NCBI RefSeq assembly: GCF_946886105.1
Contig: NZ_CAMPHV010000041.1
Location: 1 to 51,477, forward strand
Origin: an uncultured Pseudomonas sp.
GTDB lineage: Bacteria > Pseudomonadota > Gammaproteobacteria > Pseudomonadales > Pseudomonadaceae
Length of the DNA stretch: 51,477 bases
Direction: 5' to 3'
This document shows, piece after piece, positions 44,061 through 51,477 of the stretch. Position 1 is the first letter of the stretch; the number at the start of each line of letters is the position of its first letter. The translations under genes were made by a program, and so were the position numbers. The notes beneath the pieces are model-generated. The model saw only the letters and a list, made by a program, of their open reading frames with translations. It was not told the origin of the DNA and made no database searches.

Positions 44061-44113
44061 GGTGCGCTGCGCGCACCGCAACCGAATTCATGGTGCGCAC
44101 GGCGCACCCTACG
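44056..44113. repeat. GTAGGGTGCGC inverted repeat inside the mks operon
   Basis: CGTAGGGTGCGC at 44056-44067 and GCGCACCCTACG at 44102-44113, with a second inner pair GCGCACC/GGTGCGC. It lies between mksF and mksE and supplies the mksF stop codon. It may form an RNA hairpin that sets the ratio of the subunits. Confidence 0.85.
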
Positions 44114-44147
44114 CATAACGCGCTGCACCTGCAGCGAATGGACCGCC

Positions 44148-44843
44148 ATGAACATCGACCTGAAAGAACTCACCCAGCTCTCCGCCATCTTCCGCGAGCT
44201 GTTCAAGGGCTACCATGTCAGCCGCCGCGACCCGGAGCTGTACGCTCAGTTATCCAATCTGCAGGACCAGTACCGCGCCTTGTTCAAGGCCCTGGGCTAC
44301 GAGCTGGTCTGCGACAGCCGCGGCTTCTACTATTTCGTCCCCGAGCAAATGGGCGCGCAGGTCAACAAGACCGCGCAACGCCTGGCGCTGTTCACCTTTA
44401 TCCTCGTTGAACATTTGGCGGACCAGGGCCGCGACCCGCTGGCCGTGCTCGATGGCGGCAGCCTCGGCCGCGACGAACTGCCGGCCCTGCTCGACAAGTA
44501 CCGCGACCTGTTCCTCCAGGCCGAAGTCACCACCCAGGACGAGCTGGAAGAAAAAGTCATGCGCCGCCTGACCCAGCTCGGCTTCGCCAGCGAAGACAAC
44601 GGCATCTACCGCTTCCTCGCGCCCATGCACCGTTTCCTCGATGTCTGCCTGAGCGTGCAGCAGGACCGCGACCTCGCCGCCACCCTGCACAGCGCCCTGC
44701 CGCTGCCGGCCCCGGAGCTGGTCGACGATGACGCCGAAGACGAAATCATCAGCCTCGCCGAAGACGATACCGACGAATCCGAAGAGGACGCCCTGGCCCG
44801 CGCCATGGCCGAAGAACGCGCCGCACAGGAGATAGACGCATGA
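44148..44843 (+). CDS. mksE: MksE, accessory subunit of the Mks condensin
   Basis: The 231-aa product has a tandem winged-helix look (DLKELTQLSAIFRELFKGYHVSRR; RLALFTFILVEHLADQG; EEKVMRRLTQLGFASEDNGIYRF) and a strongly acidic tail (DDDAEDEIISLAEDDTDESEED). It belongs to the DUF4194/MksE (JetB) family and binds the kleisin MksF. It overlaps mksB by four bases (ATGA), so the two proteins are made together. Confidence 0.9.
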   Translation: MNIDLKELTQLSAIFRELFKGYHVSRRDPELYAQLSNLQDQYRALFKALGYELVCDSRGFYYFVPEQMGAQVNKTAQRLALFTFILVEHLADQGRDPLAVLDGGSLGRDELPALLDKYRDLFLQAEVTTQDELEEKVMRRLTQLGFASEDNGIYRFLAPMHRFLDVCLSVQQDRDLAATLHSALPLPAPELVDDDAEDEIISLAEDDTDESEEDALARAMAEERAAQEIDA

Positions 44844-47674
44844 GCCAGGAACGCTACGGCATCCGCCGCTTCGCCCTGCTGAACACCGCCGGCTACAGCC
44901 TTGGCCTGTTTCCCCTGGAAAACCCGCTGTCGGTGTACGGCGCCAACAACCTCGGCAAATCCGCCTCGATCAACGCCCTGCAATTCCCGATTCTGGCGCG
45001 CATGTCGGACATGAGTTTCGGCAAGTACAGCCTGGAGCAATCGCGCAAGTTCTACTTCGCCACCGACACCAGTTACATCCTCGTGGAAGTCGCCCTGCCC
45101 CACGGCCCCCATGTGATCGGCGTGGCCGGGCGTGGACCGGGCGGCGGCTTCGGCCACCAGTTCTTCGCCTACCAGGGCGAACTGGACCTGGCCCACTATC
45201 AGAAGAACGGCACCTGCCTGCGTCAGCGCGAACTGTTCAACGCCCTGGAGCGCGAAGGCATCAAGGCCTATGAGCTGAAGCCTGAAGAACTGCGCCGCCT
45301 GCTGGTCGGCGGGCACACCTCGATTCCCCTGGACCTGACGCTGATCCCGCTGCGCTCGACCAGCGAGCAGAGCTTGAAGACCTTCCGCGCGCTCTTTATC
45401 AACCTGCTGCATATGCGCGAGATTACGGCTGCGAAGTTGAAGCAGCTGTTCCTCGACGCCTTCGAGCACAGCCTGCGCTCCGGCAGCGTCGACTACATCG
45501 CCGCCACCGAAGAGGCGTTCCGCGACGTGCGGCGCATGGAGCAGGATTACCAGGCCCTGGTCACCGCCGGCCCCTTGATCGAAGCCCTGGCCGCCGGCGT
45601 GGCCCAGCGCGAACAACTGCGCGGCAAGTTGCATCGCCTTTCGCCGCTGCTCGATTCGCTGCTCGGCACCTGGCAGGACTACGCCGGCGCGCGCCGCGAG
45701 GAGCTGGTGATCCAGGCCGAACACTACAAGGGCGAACAAGACGGCCTGCAGCAGGAACAGCGCGGCGGCACCGCCGAGCTGATGCGCATGGAGCGCGAAA
45801 TCAGCGAAATCCAGCGCTGGCTCGGCGAACTGGCGGTACTGAAAAACCGTTTCGCCCTGGTCGACGACGTGCAGGTGCTGGAAGCGCAACTGCTCGCCGC
45901 CAAGGACGCCCACGACGAATTGGCCGGCGCCCTGGCGCAGTCGCGGCAGTTCTCCGCCGAAGACCTCGACGAGCGCCTGCGTGATCTGGAAAAACGCCTC
46001 AAGTCGGTGAAACAGCAACTCGATCACGCCGACAACAACAGCTACTCGCGCCTGCGCGAAGAATTCTCCCAGGCCGACGTCGACCGCCTTATGCGCCTGT
46101 TCAACGGCCAACTGTTCAGCCTGCCGCTCGGCGACAAAGGCATCCAGGTGGACGATGGCGATGCCTGGGTGAAATCCCTGGAAGCCGTGCTCGATGGTTT
46201 CAAGGGCGAGCGCTTCGAAGTCCCCGGTTTGTCCATCGACCTCTCGCACATCGAACCGCCGGCCCTGCAAGCGCTGGCCGACCGTGCGGCCCTGCGCGAC
46301 CAGAAGGACCGTCTCGACCGCGAGTACAAGCAGCTGAAAACCCAGCAGGCGGTCGCCGCCGACCGCGCCGCCAGCAAGGCCCAGGCCGAGCAGCTGTACC
46401 AGGCCGTGCTGGATGCGCAGAAAGCGCTGGAAGATTTCCGCCGCAGCCAGACCCTGGCGGTCGAGGAAGCCGGCAAGCTGGAACAGCTGGCGCAACTGGA
46501 AGCGGCCCAGGACGAACTCAAACGCAGCAGCGACGCCTTCACCGAACGCGTCCAGCAACTCTCCGCCAAACTGCAGTTGGTCGGCCGCCAGTTGGCCGAT
46601 CTCGACGCCAAACAGCGCACCCTGGAAGACGCGCTGCGCCGTCGCCAATTGCTACCGGCCGATCTGCCGTTCGGTACGCCGTTCACCGACCCGGTCGACG
46701 ACTCGCTGGATAACCTGCTGCCCCTGCTCAACGACTATCAGGATGCCTGGCAAGGCCTGCTGCGCATCGACGGACAGATCGACGCCTTGTATGCCCAGGT
46801 GCGCCTCAAGGGCGTGGCCAAATTCGACAGCGAAGAAGACGTCGAGCGCCGCCTGCACCTGCTGGTCAACGCCTACGCGCACCGCCAGGACGAAGCCCTG
46901 ACCCTGGCCAAGGCCCGCCGCGCGGCGGTCACCGATATAGCCCGAACCCTGCGCAATATCCGCAGCGACTACGACAACCTGGAACACCAGTTGGCGCTGT
47001 TCAACCGCGAGATCAACAAGCGCCAGGTGTCCAACCTGGAAAGCTTCCGTATCGTCCTGGCGCCCAACAAGGACGCGCTCAAGCACATTGACCAGATCAT
47101 CCACAGCGCCGGCCAGTACGAGCAAGGCGAGACCCTCTCTGTATTCGACCTGCAACAAAGCAGTGACCAGGACAGCAAGAACGAGGAAGCCAAGGAATAC
47201 CTGGCGCGCCTGGTCGCCGCCAACCACAACCAACTGGGTTTGAAGGACCTGTTCGAACTGGCCTTCGAGATCACCAAGGTGCACGGTCAGCCGGTGATCC
47301 ATACCGACATCGACGGCGCGGCGTCGAACGGCACCACCATGACCATCAAGGCGCTGACCAACATGTACCTGTTGCTGCACCTGATGGACCGCGAACACGC
47401 CGGGCGCGTGCGCCTGCCGTACTACCTGGACGAAGCGGCGGATATCGACGAGAAGAACCAGCAAGCGTTGATCGAAACCAGCCTGCAGCTGGGTTTCGTG
47501 CCGATTCTGGCCTCGGTCAAACCGCAGGTATCGGCCCACGTGGCCATCGACCTGGAAGGCGGCAGCGGGCCGAATGGCATCTATATCGACGAAGCGGACT
47601 GGAAGTACATCCAGCGCCGCGAAGGTGCCAAGGTCCAGGCTTCGCAGACGGAGACAACGGTAGAGCCGGCTTGA
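44840..47674 (+). CDS. mksB: MksB, SMC-like ATPase of the Mks condensin
   Basis: 944 aa. The ATP head is split between the ends: Walker A GANNLGKS at 34-41, and a C-terminal Walker B region RLPYYLDEAADIDEKNQQ. Between them lie two coiled-coil arms (about 250-400 and 470-800) with a short central domain, shorter than in true SMC proteins. With MksE and MksF it forms the alternative bacterial condensin described in P. aeruginosa. No toprim-nuclease gene mksG follows; a repeat and a terminator come next. Confidence 0.93.
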   Translation: MSQERYGIRRFALLNTAGYSLGLFPLENPLSVYGANNLGKSASINALQFPILARMSDMSFGKYSLEQSRKFYFATDTSYILVEVALPHGPHVIGVAGRGPGGGFGHQFFAYQGELDLAHYQKNGTCLRQRELFNALEREGIKAYELKPEELRRLLVGGHTSIPLDLTLIPLRSTSEQSLKTFRALFINLLHMREITAAKLKQLFLDAFEHSLRSGSVDYIAATEEAFRDVRRMEQDYQALVTAGPLIEALAAGVAQREQLRGKLHRLSPLLDSLLGTWQDYAGARREELVIQAEHYKGEQDGLQQEQRGGTAELMRMEREISEIQRWLGELAVLKNRFALVDDVQVLEAQLLAAKDAHDELAGALAQSRQFSAEDLDERLRDLEKRLKSVKQQLDHADNNSYSRLREEFSQADVDRLMRLFNGQLFSLPLGDKGIQVDDGDAWVKSLEAVLDGFKGERFEVPGLSIDLSHIEPPALQALADRAALRDQKDRLDREYKQLKTQQAVAADRAASKAQAEQLYQAVLDAQKALEDFRRSQTLAVEEAGKLEQLAQLEAAQDELKRSSDAFTERVQQLSAKLQLVGRQLADLDAKQRTLEDALRRRQLLPADLPFGTPFTDPVDDSLDNLLPLLNDYQDAWQGLLRIDGQIDALYAQVRLKGVAKFDSEEDVERRLHLLVNAYAHRQDEALTLAKARRAAVTDIARTLRNIRSDYDNLEHQLALFNREINKRQVSNLESFRIVLAPNKDALKHIDQIIHSAGQYEQGETLSVFDLQQSSDQDSKNEEAKEYLARLVAANHNQLGLKDLFELAFEITKVHGQPVIHTDIDGAASNGTTMTIKALTNMYLLLHLMDREHAGRVRLPYYLDEAADIDEKNQQALIETSLQLGFVPILASVKPQVSAHVAIDLEGGSGPNGIYIDEADWKYIQRREGAKVQASQTETTVEPA

Positions 47675-47678
47675 TTCT

Positions 47679-47751
47679 GTAGGGTGGGTTAGCGGCGCAT
47701 AACCACGGGTGGCTGCATCACCAACGCTGCATGCGCGCCGCGTAACCCACC
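47679..47751. repeat. GTAGGGTGGGTTAGCGGCGC inverted repeat
   Basis: GGTGGGTTAGCGGCGC near the left end pairs, with a few changes, with GCGCCGCGTAACCCACC at the right end. It follows mksB by four bases and precedes the bidirectional terminator. Confidence 0.8.
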
Positions 47752-47780
47752 AAGCGAACACCAAGCCAACTGCCAGAAAC

Positions 47781-47808
47781 GATAAGGGCCGCGTATGCGG
47801 CCCTTATC
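47781..47808. terminator. Bidirectional terminator between mksB and the MCE gene
   Basis: GATAAGGGCCGC, loop GTAT, GCGGCCCTTATC: a perfect 12-pair stem between two convergent genes. T-rich sequence follows on each side, so it can serve both. Confidence 0.88.
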
Positions 47809-47810
47809 CG

Positions 47811-50123
47811 TTATTGCTCCAGCGCTATCTTCGGCGCCCAAGCCAGCCATTCGGGCAAAACCTCATCATGCAGCGCGAACGTTTGTCCTGGCTGCGCCGG
47901 CCCGCCCATTTCCGGGTTATTCGGCGAAGCGAAGGCAATCCCGCCTTCGAGCAAAGCTTCCAGGGACTCGGTGCGCACCTTCACGCCACTGAACAGACCG
48001 GCATCCACGCCGATGCCGCTGGCATTCCAGAAGCGACTGCCGCTACGCACCAAAGGCGCATAACGCGGCTCGATCAGAATATGGATGAGCACGCGATCCG
48101 AGGTGGGCCCCAGTTCGAAATCGGTCACTTTGCCGACCGGGATCTCCCGGTAACTGACGACCACACCCGGCTTGATCGAACCGCGGCGCGCCGCACTCAG
48201 CACCAGACGTAAACCCTGCTCGCGGGCATTGGCGTTCGGCGCCGAAGCAGCCGCGACAAAGGCCGTCTGCACGGCTCCCGCTTGGCTCGCCGGCAGCACC
48301 TCCAGATACTGGCCGCTGACCAGGGTTTCCAGATTGGCCGCACGGGTCAGGCTAACCTCTGGCTTGACCACCCAGAACTGCGTACCGGCCCGCGCGATCT
48401 GCTTGGTCGCCTGCGTGATCCGCGCATGCAGAATCACCGCTTGCAGATCGTCCGTCAGCTCGATGCGCTCGACCTTACCGACATCCAGCCCTTTGTAGCG
48501 AATCGCCGTTCCGGGGCTCAGGCCGTCGCCTCTATCGACCCGAATGGTCAAGGCCACACCTTTCTCCAAGGCGATGTCCTGGCTAGCATGCAGGCTGAAG
48601 CGTTGCACCTGCCGCTCGCTTTTCGGCGCATTGATATCCGGCGTTTCAAAGGCGATACCGCCAGAAAGCAAGGTCTGCAGCGATTCGCTTTTCACCTCGA
48701 CGCCGGAAAGCCCGCCCTTCAGGGTGATACCGCTGGCATTCCAGAAGCGCGTACTGCTGTTGATCAAGTGACTGTATTCGGGCTCGACATGCACGCCGAA
48801 GACCACACGCTGGTTGTTCCGCGACAACTGCACACTCTGCACAGAGCCCACTTGCAATTGGCGATACAGGATCGGGCTGCCGACTTCAAGCGAACCGCGG
48901 CTGTCACTGAACAACACCAGATGCAGACCTGGCGAGTCCAGATTCAACGGCGGCGCCTTGCGTCTCGCTTCGAAGTCGCGCTTGGCCAAACCACCTTTTT
49001 CCCCTGGGCGCACGGCGATGTAATTGCCTTTGACCAAGGCGTCCAACCCGGTGATACCCGCCAGTGAAATAGAGGGTTTGACCACCCAGAACTCGGTGCC
49101 TTCGACCAGATAGTCTTCGGCCCGCGGGTCGAGGGTCAATTCGGCGGTGGCGCTGGCGAGGTCGTCGTTGACCTTGAGCGCCTTCAAGGTACCGGCCTGG
49201 ATACCGTTGTATAGAACTGGAGTCCGGCCCGCCTGCAAGCCATCGAAGTCGGTCATTTTGACCTCCACCCGAATTCCGGCCTGGGCGGAGTCGAAATCCT
49301 CGTAGAGACGGAACGGCAGACTCGGGTCGGTCGGCGGACTGTCTTTGCGATGCTCCGGGGTGGCGAAGGCGATACCGCCGGCCACGATGCTGGCCAGGGA
49401 CTCGCTGCGCAGCTTCAAGCCGGATAGATCGGCATCGATACTGATGCCGCTGGCGTTCCAGAAGCGCGTGTGTTTGCGCACCAGGCTGGCGAAAGCCGGT
49501 TCGATATAGACCTTCACCTCGACCGTGCTCTGGTCCTCGGTCAGTGCGAAGCTCTTCACTTTGCCGACCTGGATCTGTTTATAGAACACCGGACTGTCGC
49601 GATTCAGCGAACCCAAACGCTCGGCTTTCAAAGTCAGGTGCAAGCCCGGCTGATCATCGGCCAAGGGCGGCGCTTCCGGCAGCGCCTGGAACATCAGGGT
49701 CGGCTCACCATCCCCGGGGTTGACCGCAATGTAATTGCCCGAGACCAGGGTTTCCAGGCCAGTGATGCCGGCCAGACTCACACTCGGCTTGACCAACCAG
49801 AAGCGGGTGTTGCTGCGCAGCTGCGGCTCGACTTCTTTGTTCATTTCCAGGGTCGCGATCACTCCGCGATTCTCGGTGCTGTGGTCCAACGCCAAAGCCA
49901 CGACCTTGCCGATCGGCATCCCCTTGTAGATGACCTCAGTTTTACCGGCCTGAATACCCTCGCCGCTGGGGAAAATCACCTGGATTTCTATCCCCGCCGT
50001 GCTGTAGGCCTTCCAACCCAACCAAGCGCCAATCAGCAAGGCAATCAGCGGTAATACCCAAATCGCCGACCAGTTGGATGCTGGGCGTGCTTTGGCCATC
50101 GGCAAGTCATTCATGCTGGTCAT
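47811..50123 (-). CDS. PqiB/LetB-like protein with six MCE domains
   Basis: 770 aa with one N-terminal membrane anchor (WVLPLIALLIGAWLGWKAYS). Six MCE domains follow, each marked by a line such as EVIYKGMPIGKV, VFYKQIQVGKV, VLYNGIQAGTL, ILYRQLQVGSV, IRYKGLDVGKV and VSYREIPVGKV. Such proteins form stacked rings that carry lipids between inner and outer membrane. E. coli PqiB has three MCE domains and LetB seven. ATG 50123 overlaps the upstream gene by 17 bases; ATG 50114 is the other option. It works with the two PqiA-like proteins upstream. Confidence 0.9.
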   Translation of the reverse strand: MTSMNDLPMAKARPASNWSAIWVLPLIALLIGAWLGWKAYSTAGIEIQVIFPSGEGIQAGKTEVIYKGMPIGKVVALALDHSTENRGVIATLEMNKEVEPQLRSNTRFWLVKPSVSLAGITGLETLVSGNYIAVNPGDGEPTLMFQALPEAPPLADDQPGLHLTLKAERLGSLNRDSPVFYKQIQVGKVKSFALTEDQSTVEVKVYIEPAFASLVRKHTRFWNASGISIDADLSGLKLRSESLASIVAGGIAFATPEHRKDSPPTDPSLPFRLYEDFDSAQAGIRVEVKMTDFDGLQAGRTPVLYNGIQAGTLKALKVNDDLASATAELTLDPRAEDYLVEGTEFWVVKPSISLAGITGLDALVKGNYIAVRPGEKGGLAKRDFEARRKAPPLNLDSPGLHLVLFSDSRGSLEVGSPILYRQLQVGSVQSVQLSRNNQRVVFGVHVEPEYSHLINSSTRFWNASGITLKGGLSGVEVKSESLQTLLSGGIAFETPDINAPKSERQVQRFSLHASQDIALEKGVALTIRVDRGDGLSPGTAIRYKGLDVGKVERIELTDDLQAVILHARITQATKQIARAGTQFWVVKPEVSLTRAANLETLVSGQYLEVLPASQAGAVQTAFVAAASAPNANAREQGLRLVLSAARRGSIKPGVVVSYREIPVGKVTDFELGPTSDRVLIHILIEPRYAPLVRSGSRFWNASGIGVDAGLFSGVKVRTESLEALLEGGIAFASPNNPEMGGPAQPGQTFALHDEVLPEWLAWAPKIALEQ

Positions 50124-50730
50124 CCGAATCCGTATTATCCCAAATCAATCGTGGGTCAAAAGTTAATGCCGCCAGCATGGTCAGTATCACCACGCAGGCG
50201 AAAGCCGCCGCGCCAAGACCTGGCTCGATACTCGCCAGGCTGCCGAAATTGACCATCGCCACCAGAATGGCGATGACGAAAATATCCAGCATCGACCAGC
50301 GGCCAATCCATTCGATAAAGCGGTACATCAGAATGCGCTGGCGCACCGACATGGGCTGATGGCGTTGTACCGAGTACAGCAGAAGCCCGATCCCTACCAA
50401 CTTGAAGGTCGGCACCAGAATACTGGCGACAAACACCACCGTCGCTATCGGCAACATGCCGTAATTCACCAATTCGATAACCCCCGACATGATGGTGTCG
50501 GTCTGCCCTTTGCCGAGGGAATTGACCGTCATGATCGGCAATAGATTGGCCGGGATATACAGGATCGCGGCAGTCAGCAGTAACGCCCAAGTACGCACGA
50601 GGCTATTCGGCCGCCGGCCGTATACCCGAGCGCCACAGCGACTGCAGAACTGCTTTTCAGCGCCGTCCTGCACTGGATTGAGCTGGTGGCACTCATGGCA
50701 GATCAGCAATCCCGCATCAATCGCCCGCAT
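50107..50730 (-). CDS. PqiA-like membrane protein (second half-size copy)
   Basis: The 207-aa product has a zinc-ribbon start (ICHECHQLNP ... FCSRCGARVYGR) and four membrane segments (LLLTAAILYIPANLLPIM; MLPIATVVFVASILVPTFKLVGIGLLLY; MLDIFVIAILVAMVNF; AAAFACVVILTMLAA). E. coli PqiA/LetA joins two such halves in one chain; here they are two genes overlapping by 14 bases. Together they should form the inner-membrane base for the MCE protein. ATG 50730 is used. Confidence 0.88.
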   Translation of the reverse strand: MRAIDAGLLICHECHQLNPVQDGAEKQFCSRCGARVYGRRPNSLVRTWALLLTAAILYIPANLLPIMTVNSLGKGQTDTIMSGVIELVNYGMLPIATVVFVASILVPTFKLVGIGLLLYSVQRHQPMSVRQRILMYRFIEWIGRWSMLDIFVIAILVAMVNFGSLASIEPGLGAAAFACVVILTMLAALTFDPRLIWDNTDSDDQHE

Positions 50731-51442
50731 TCGTGTCCTCTCCCGAGAGCGCTTCCCAAATCTGATGGGGCGACATGGTCACTTCCAGCCACACCTGGAT
50801 CAGCAGCAGGGCAATAAAACACAGCAAGCCGAAACCTAGGGTTACATCCGCGATATCGCTCAGCTTTACCAGCGCCACCAGGATGCCCATTAAATAGACT
50901 TCGAGCATGCCCCAGTCGCGTAGGTGGTGATAGATGCGGTAAAGCAGCAAACCATAGCTGCGACCGATATCCAGACGGATACTCAGCAGTACCGCAAACT
51001 GGCAGAGCAACTTCAGCAACGGCACCGCCATGCTGCATAGAAACACCACCACAGCGACGCCCTGCATGCCGCTGTTATAGAGGCCTTGCACACCCGACCA
51101 CAGGGTGTCCTCACTGGAGCGTCCGAGCAAATTGAGCTGCATGATCGGCAAAAAGTTCGCTGGCACGTACAACAACAACGCGGCAATCACCAACGCCATA
51201 CTGCGCCGAACCACCTGCTGCCGATGGGTATAGAGCTCGAAGCCACAGCGCGGACATTCAGCTTTCTCGCCATGGGCAAGCGATGGTTTACGCAGCAGTA
51301 GATCGCATTCGTGACACGCGATCAGTTGCTCGAGGGCAAGCTCTGGCAGTGGAGTAGCCGATTCCGGCATAGGAGGCATCTCGTAATTAGGTGGCTGATC
51401 TAAATACACCTCATCCCACCAGGGGCGTCGAGCATAGGTCAA
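50717..51442 (-). CDS. PqiA-like membrane protein (first half-size copy), start uncertain
   Basis: About 241 aa as far as seen. A zinc ribbon (ACHECDLLLRK ... CPRCGFELYTHR) is followed by four membrane segments (MALVIAALLLYVPANFLPIMQ; MQGVAVVVFLCSMAVPLLKLL; MLEVYLMGILVALVKLSD; LLCFIALLLIQVWLEV). The frame stays open to the window edge. Starts are TTG 51442 or the internal ATGs 51379 and 51370, none with a clear ribosome site, so the true start may lie outside. It is the first visible gene of the lipid-transport operon. Confidence 0.83.
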   Translation of the reverse strand: MTYARRPWWDEVYLDQPPNYEMPPMPESATPLPELALEQLIACHECDLLLRKPSLAHGEKAECPRCGFELYTHRQQVVRRSMALVIAALLLYVPANFLPIMQLNLLGRSSEDTLWSGVQGLYNSGMQGVAVVVFLCSMAVPLLKLLCQFAVLLSIRLDIGRSYGLLLYRIYHHLRDWGMLEVYLMGILVALVKLSDIADVTLGFGLLCFIALLLIQVWLEVTMSPHQIWEALSGEDTNAGD

Positions 51443-51477
51443 GGCCCAAGGGCGGGCAACGCCGGCGAAGTATTTTC

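Noticed and set aside
42822..47674. Complete Wadjet plasmid-defence system
   Set aside because: The fourth gene jetD/mksG is missing; a terminator and a convergent operon follow mksB directly.

Overview
The window is a stretch of Pseudomonas-type chromosome, probably of the P. aeruginosa/mendocina/stutzeri side of the genus (judged by gene content and intergenic repeats; no database search was possible). The evidence is the tRNA-Gln–prs–rplY–pth–ychF block at the left, the rimI–holD pair with a long pseudomonad-type psi subunit, the mksF-mksE-mksB condensin operon and the pqiA/MCE operon at the right, and several families of GTAG-starting intergenic repeats.

Layout. 1-3608: housekeeping block (tRNA-Gln end, PRPP synthetase, bL25, peptidyl-tRNA hydrolase, YchF), ended by a strong terminator. 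3696-24512: a 21-kb accessory locus. One minus-strand unit holds a sulfotransferase, a 3137-residue LEPR/DUF4347 giant surface protein and a TolC-type outer-membrane lipoprotein. A divergent plus-strand unit holds APS kinase, a tail-collar-domain protein and a DUF6916-like small protein. A second minus-strand series holds two HlyD-type adaptors, an M50 metalloprotease/HlyD fusion, then (after a MITE-like repeat) an Asp/Asn-hydroxylase-like protein with a C-terminal Nif11-like domain, a second sulfotransferase and a GNAT acetyltransferase. 24741-24895: tRNA-Met. 25048-31124: small accessory genes (RelBE-type toxin-antitoxin, a frameshifted DUF2157 gene with its DUF4824-like partner, a nucleotidyltransferase-fold protein, an HD protein, a MAPEG protein, a GlxA-type regulator, a 49-aa acidic protein). 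31241-35801: EamA transporter, beta-carbonic anhydrase, otsBA, acidic protein. 35977-38785: rimI, holD, leuA. 38786-39291: gene-free block full of repeats. 39292-41650: carboxynorspermidine (carboxyspermidine) decarboxylase and dehydrogenase. 42822-47674: MksFEB condensin without MksG. 47811-51442: lipid-transport-type MCE protein with two PqiA-like membrane proteins.

The most interesting part is 3861-24512. It looks like a self-contained system that makes, modifies and exports a giant surface protein. It has an outer-membrane channel, two periplasmic adaptors and an unusual inner-membrane M50-HlyD protein with a PqqD-like N-terminus, but no ABC ATPase. It also has its own APS kinase, which implies PAPS supply, and two sulfotransferases as likely PAPS users. 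A hydroxylase with a Nif11-like (RiPP leader-like) domain and collar-domain proteins without any phage genes complete it. The cargo begins with an LEPR motif followed by a DUF4347 domain carrying a His-Gly/Ala-Cys pair like that of clan CD peptidases. That all of these act together is inferred from gene content and layout and has not been shown.
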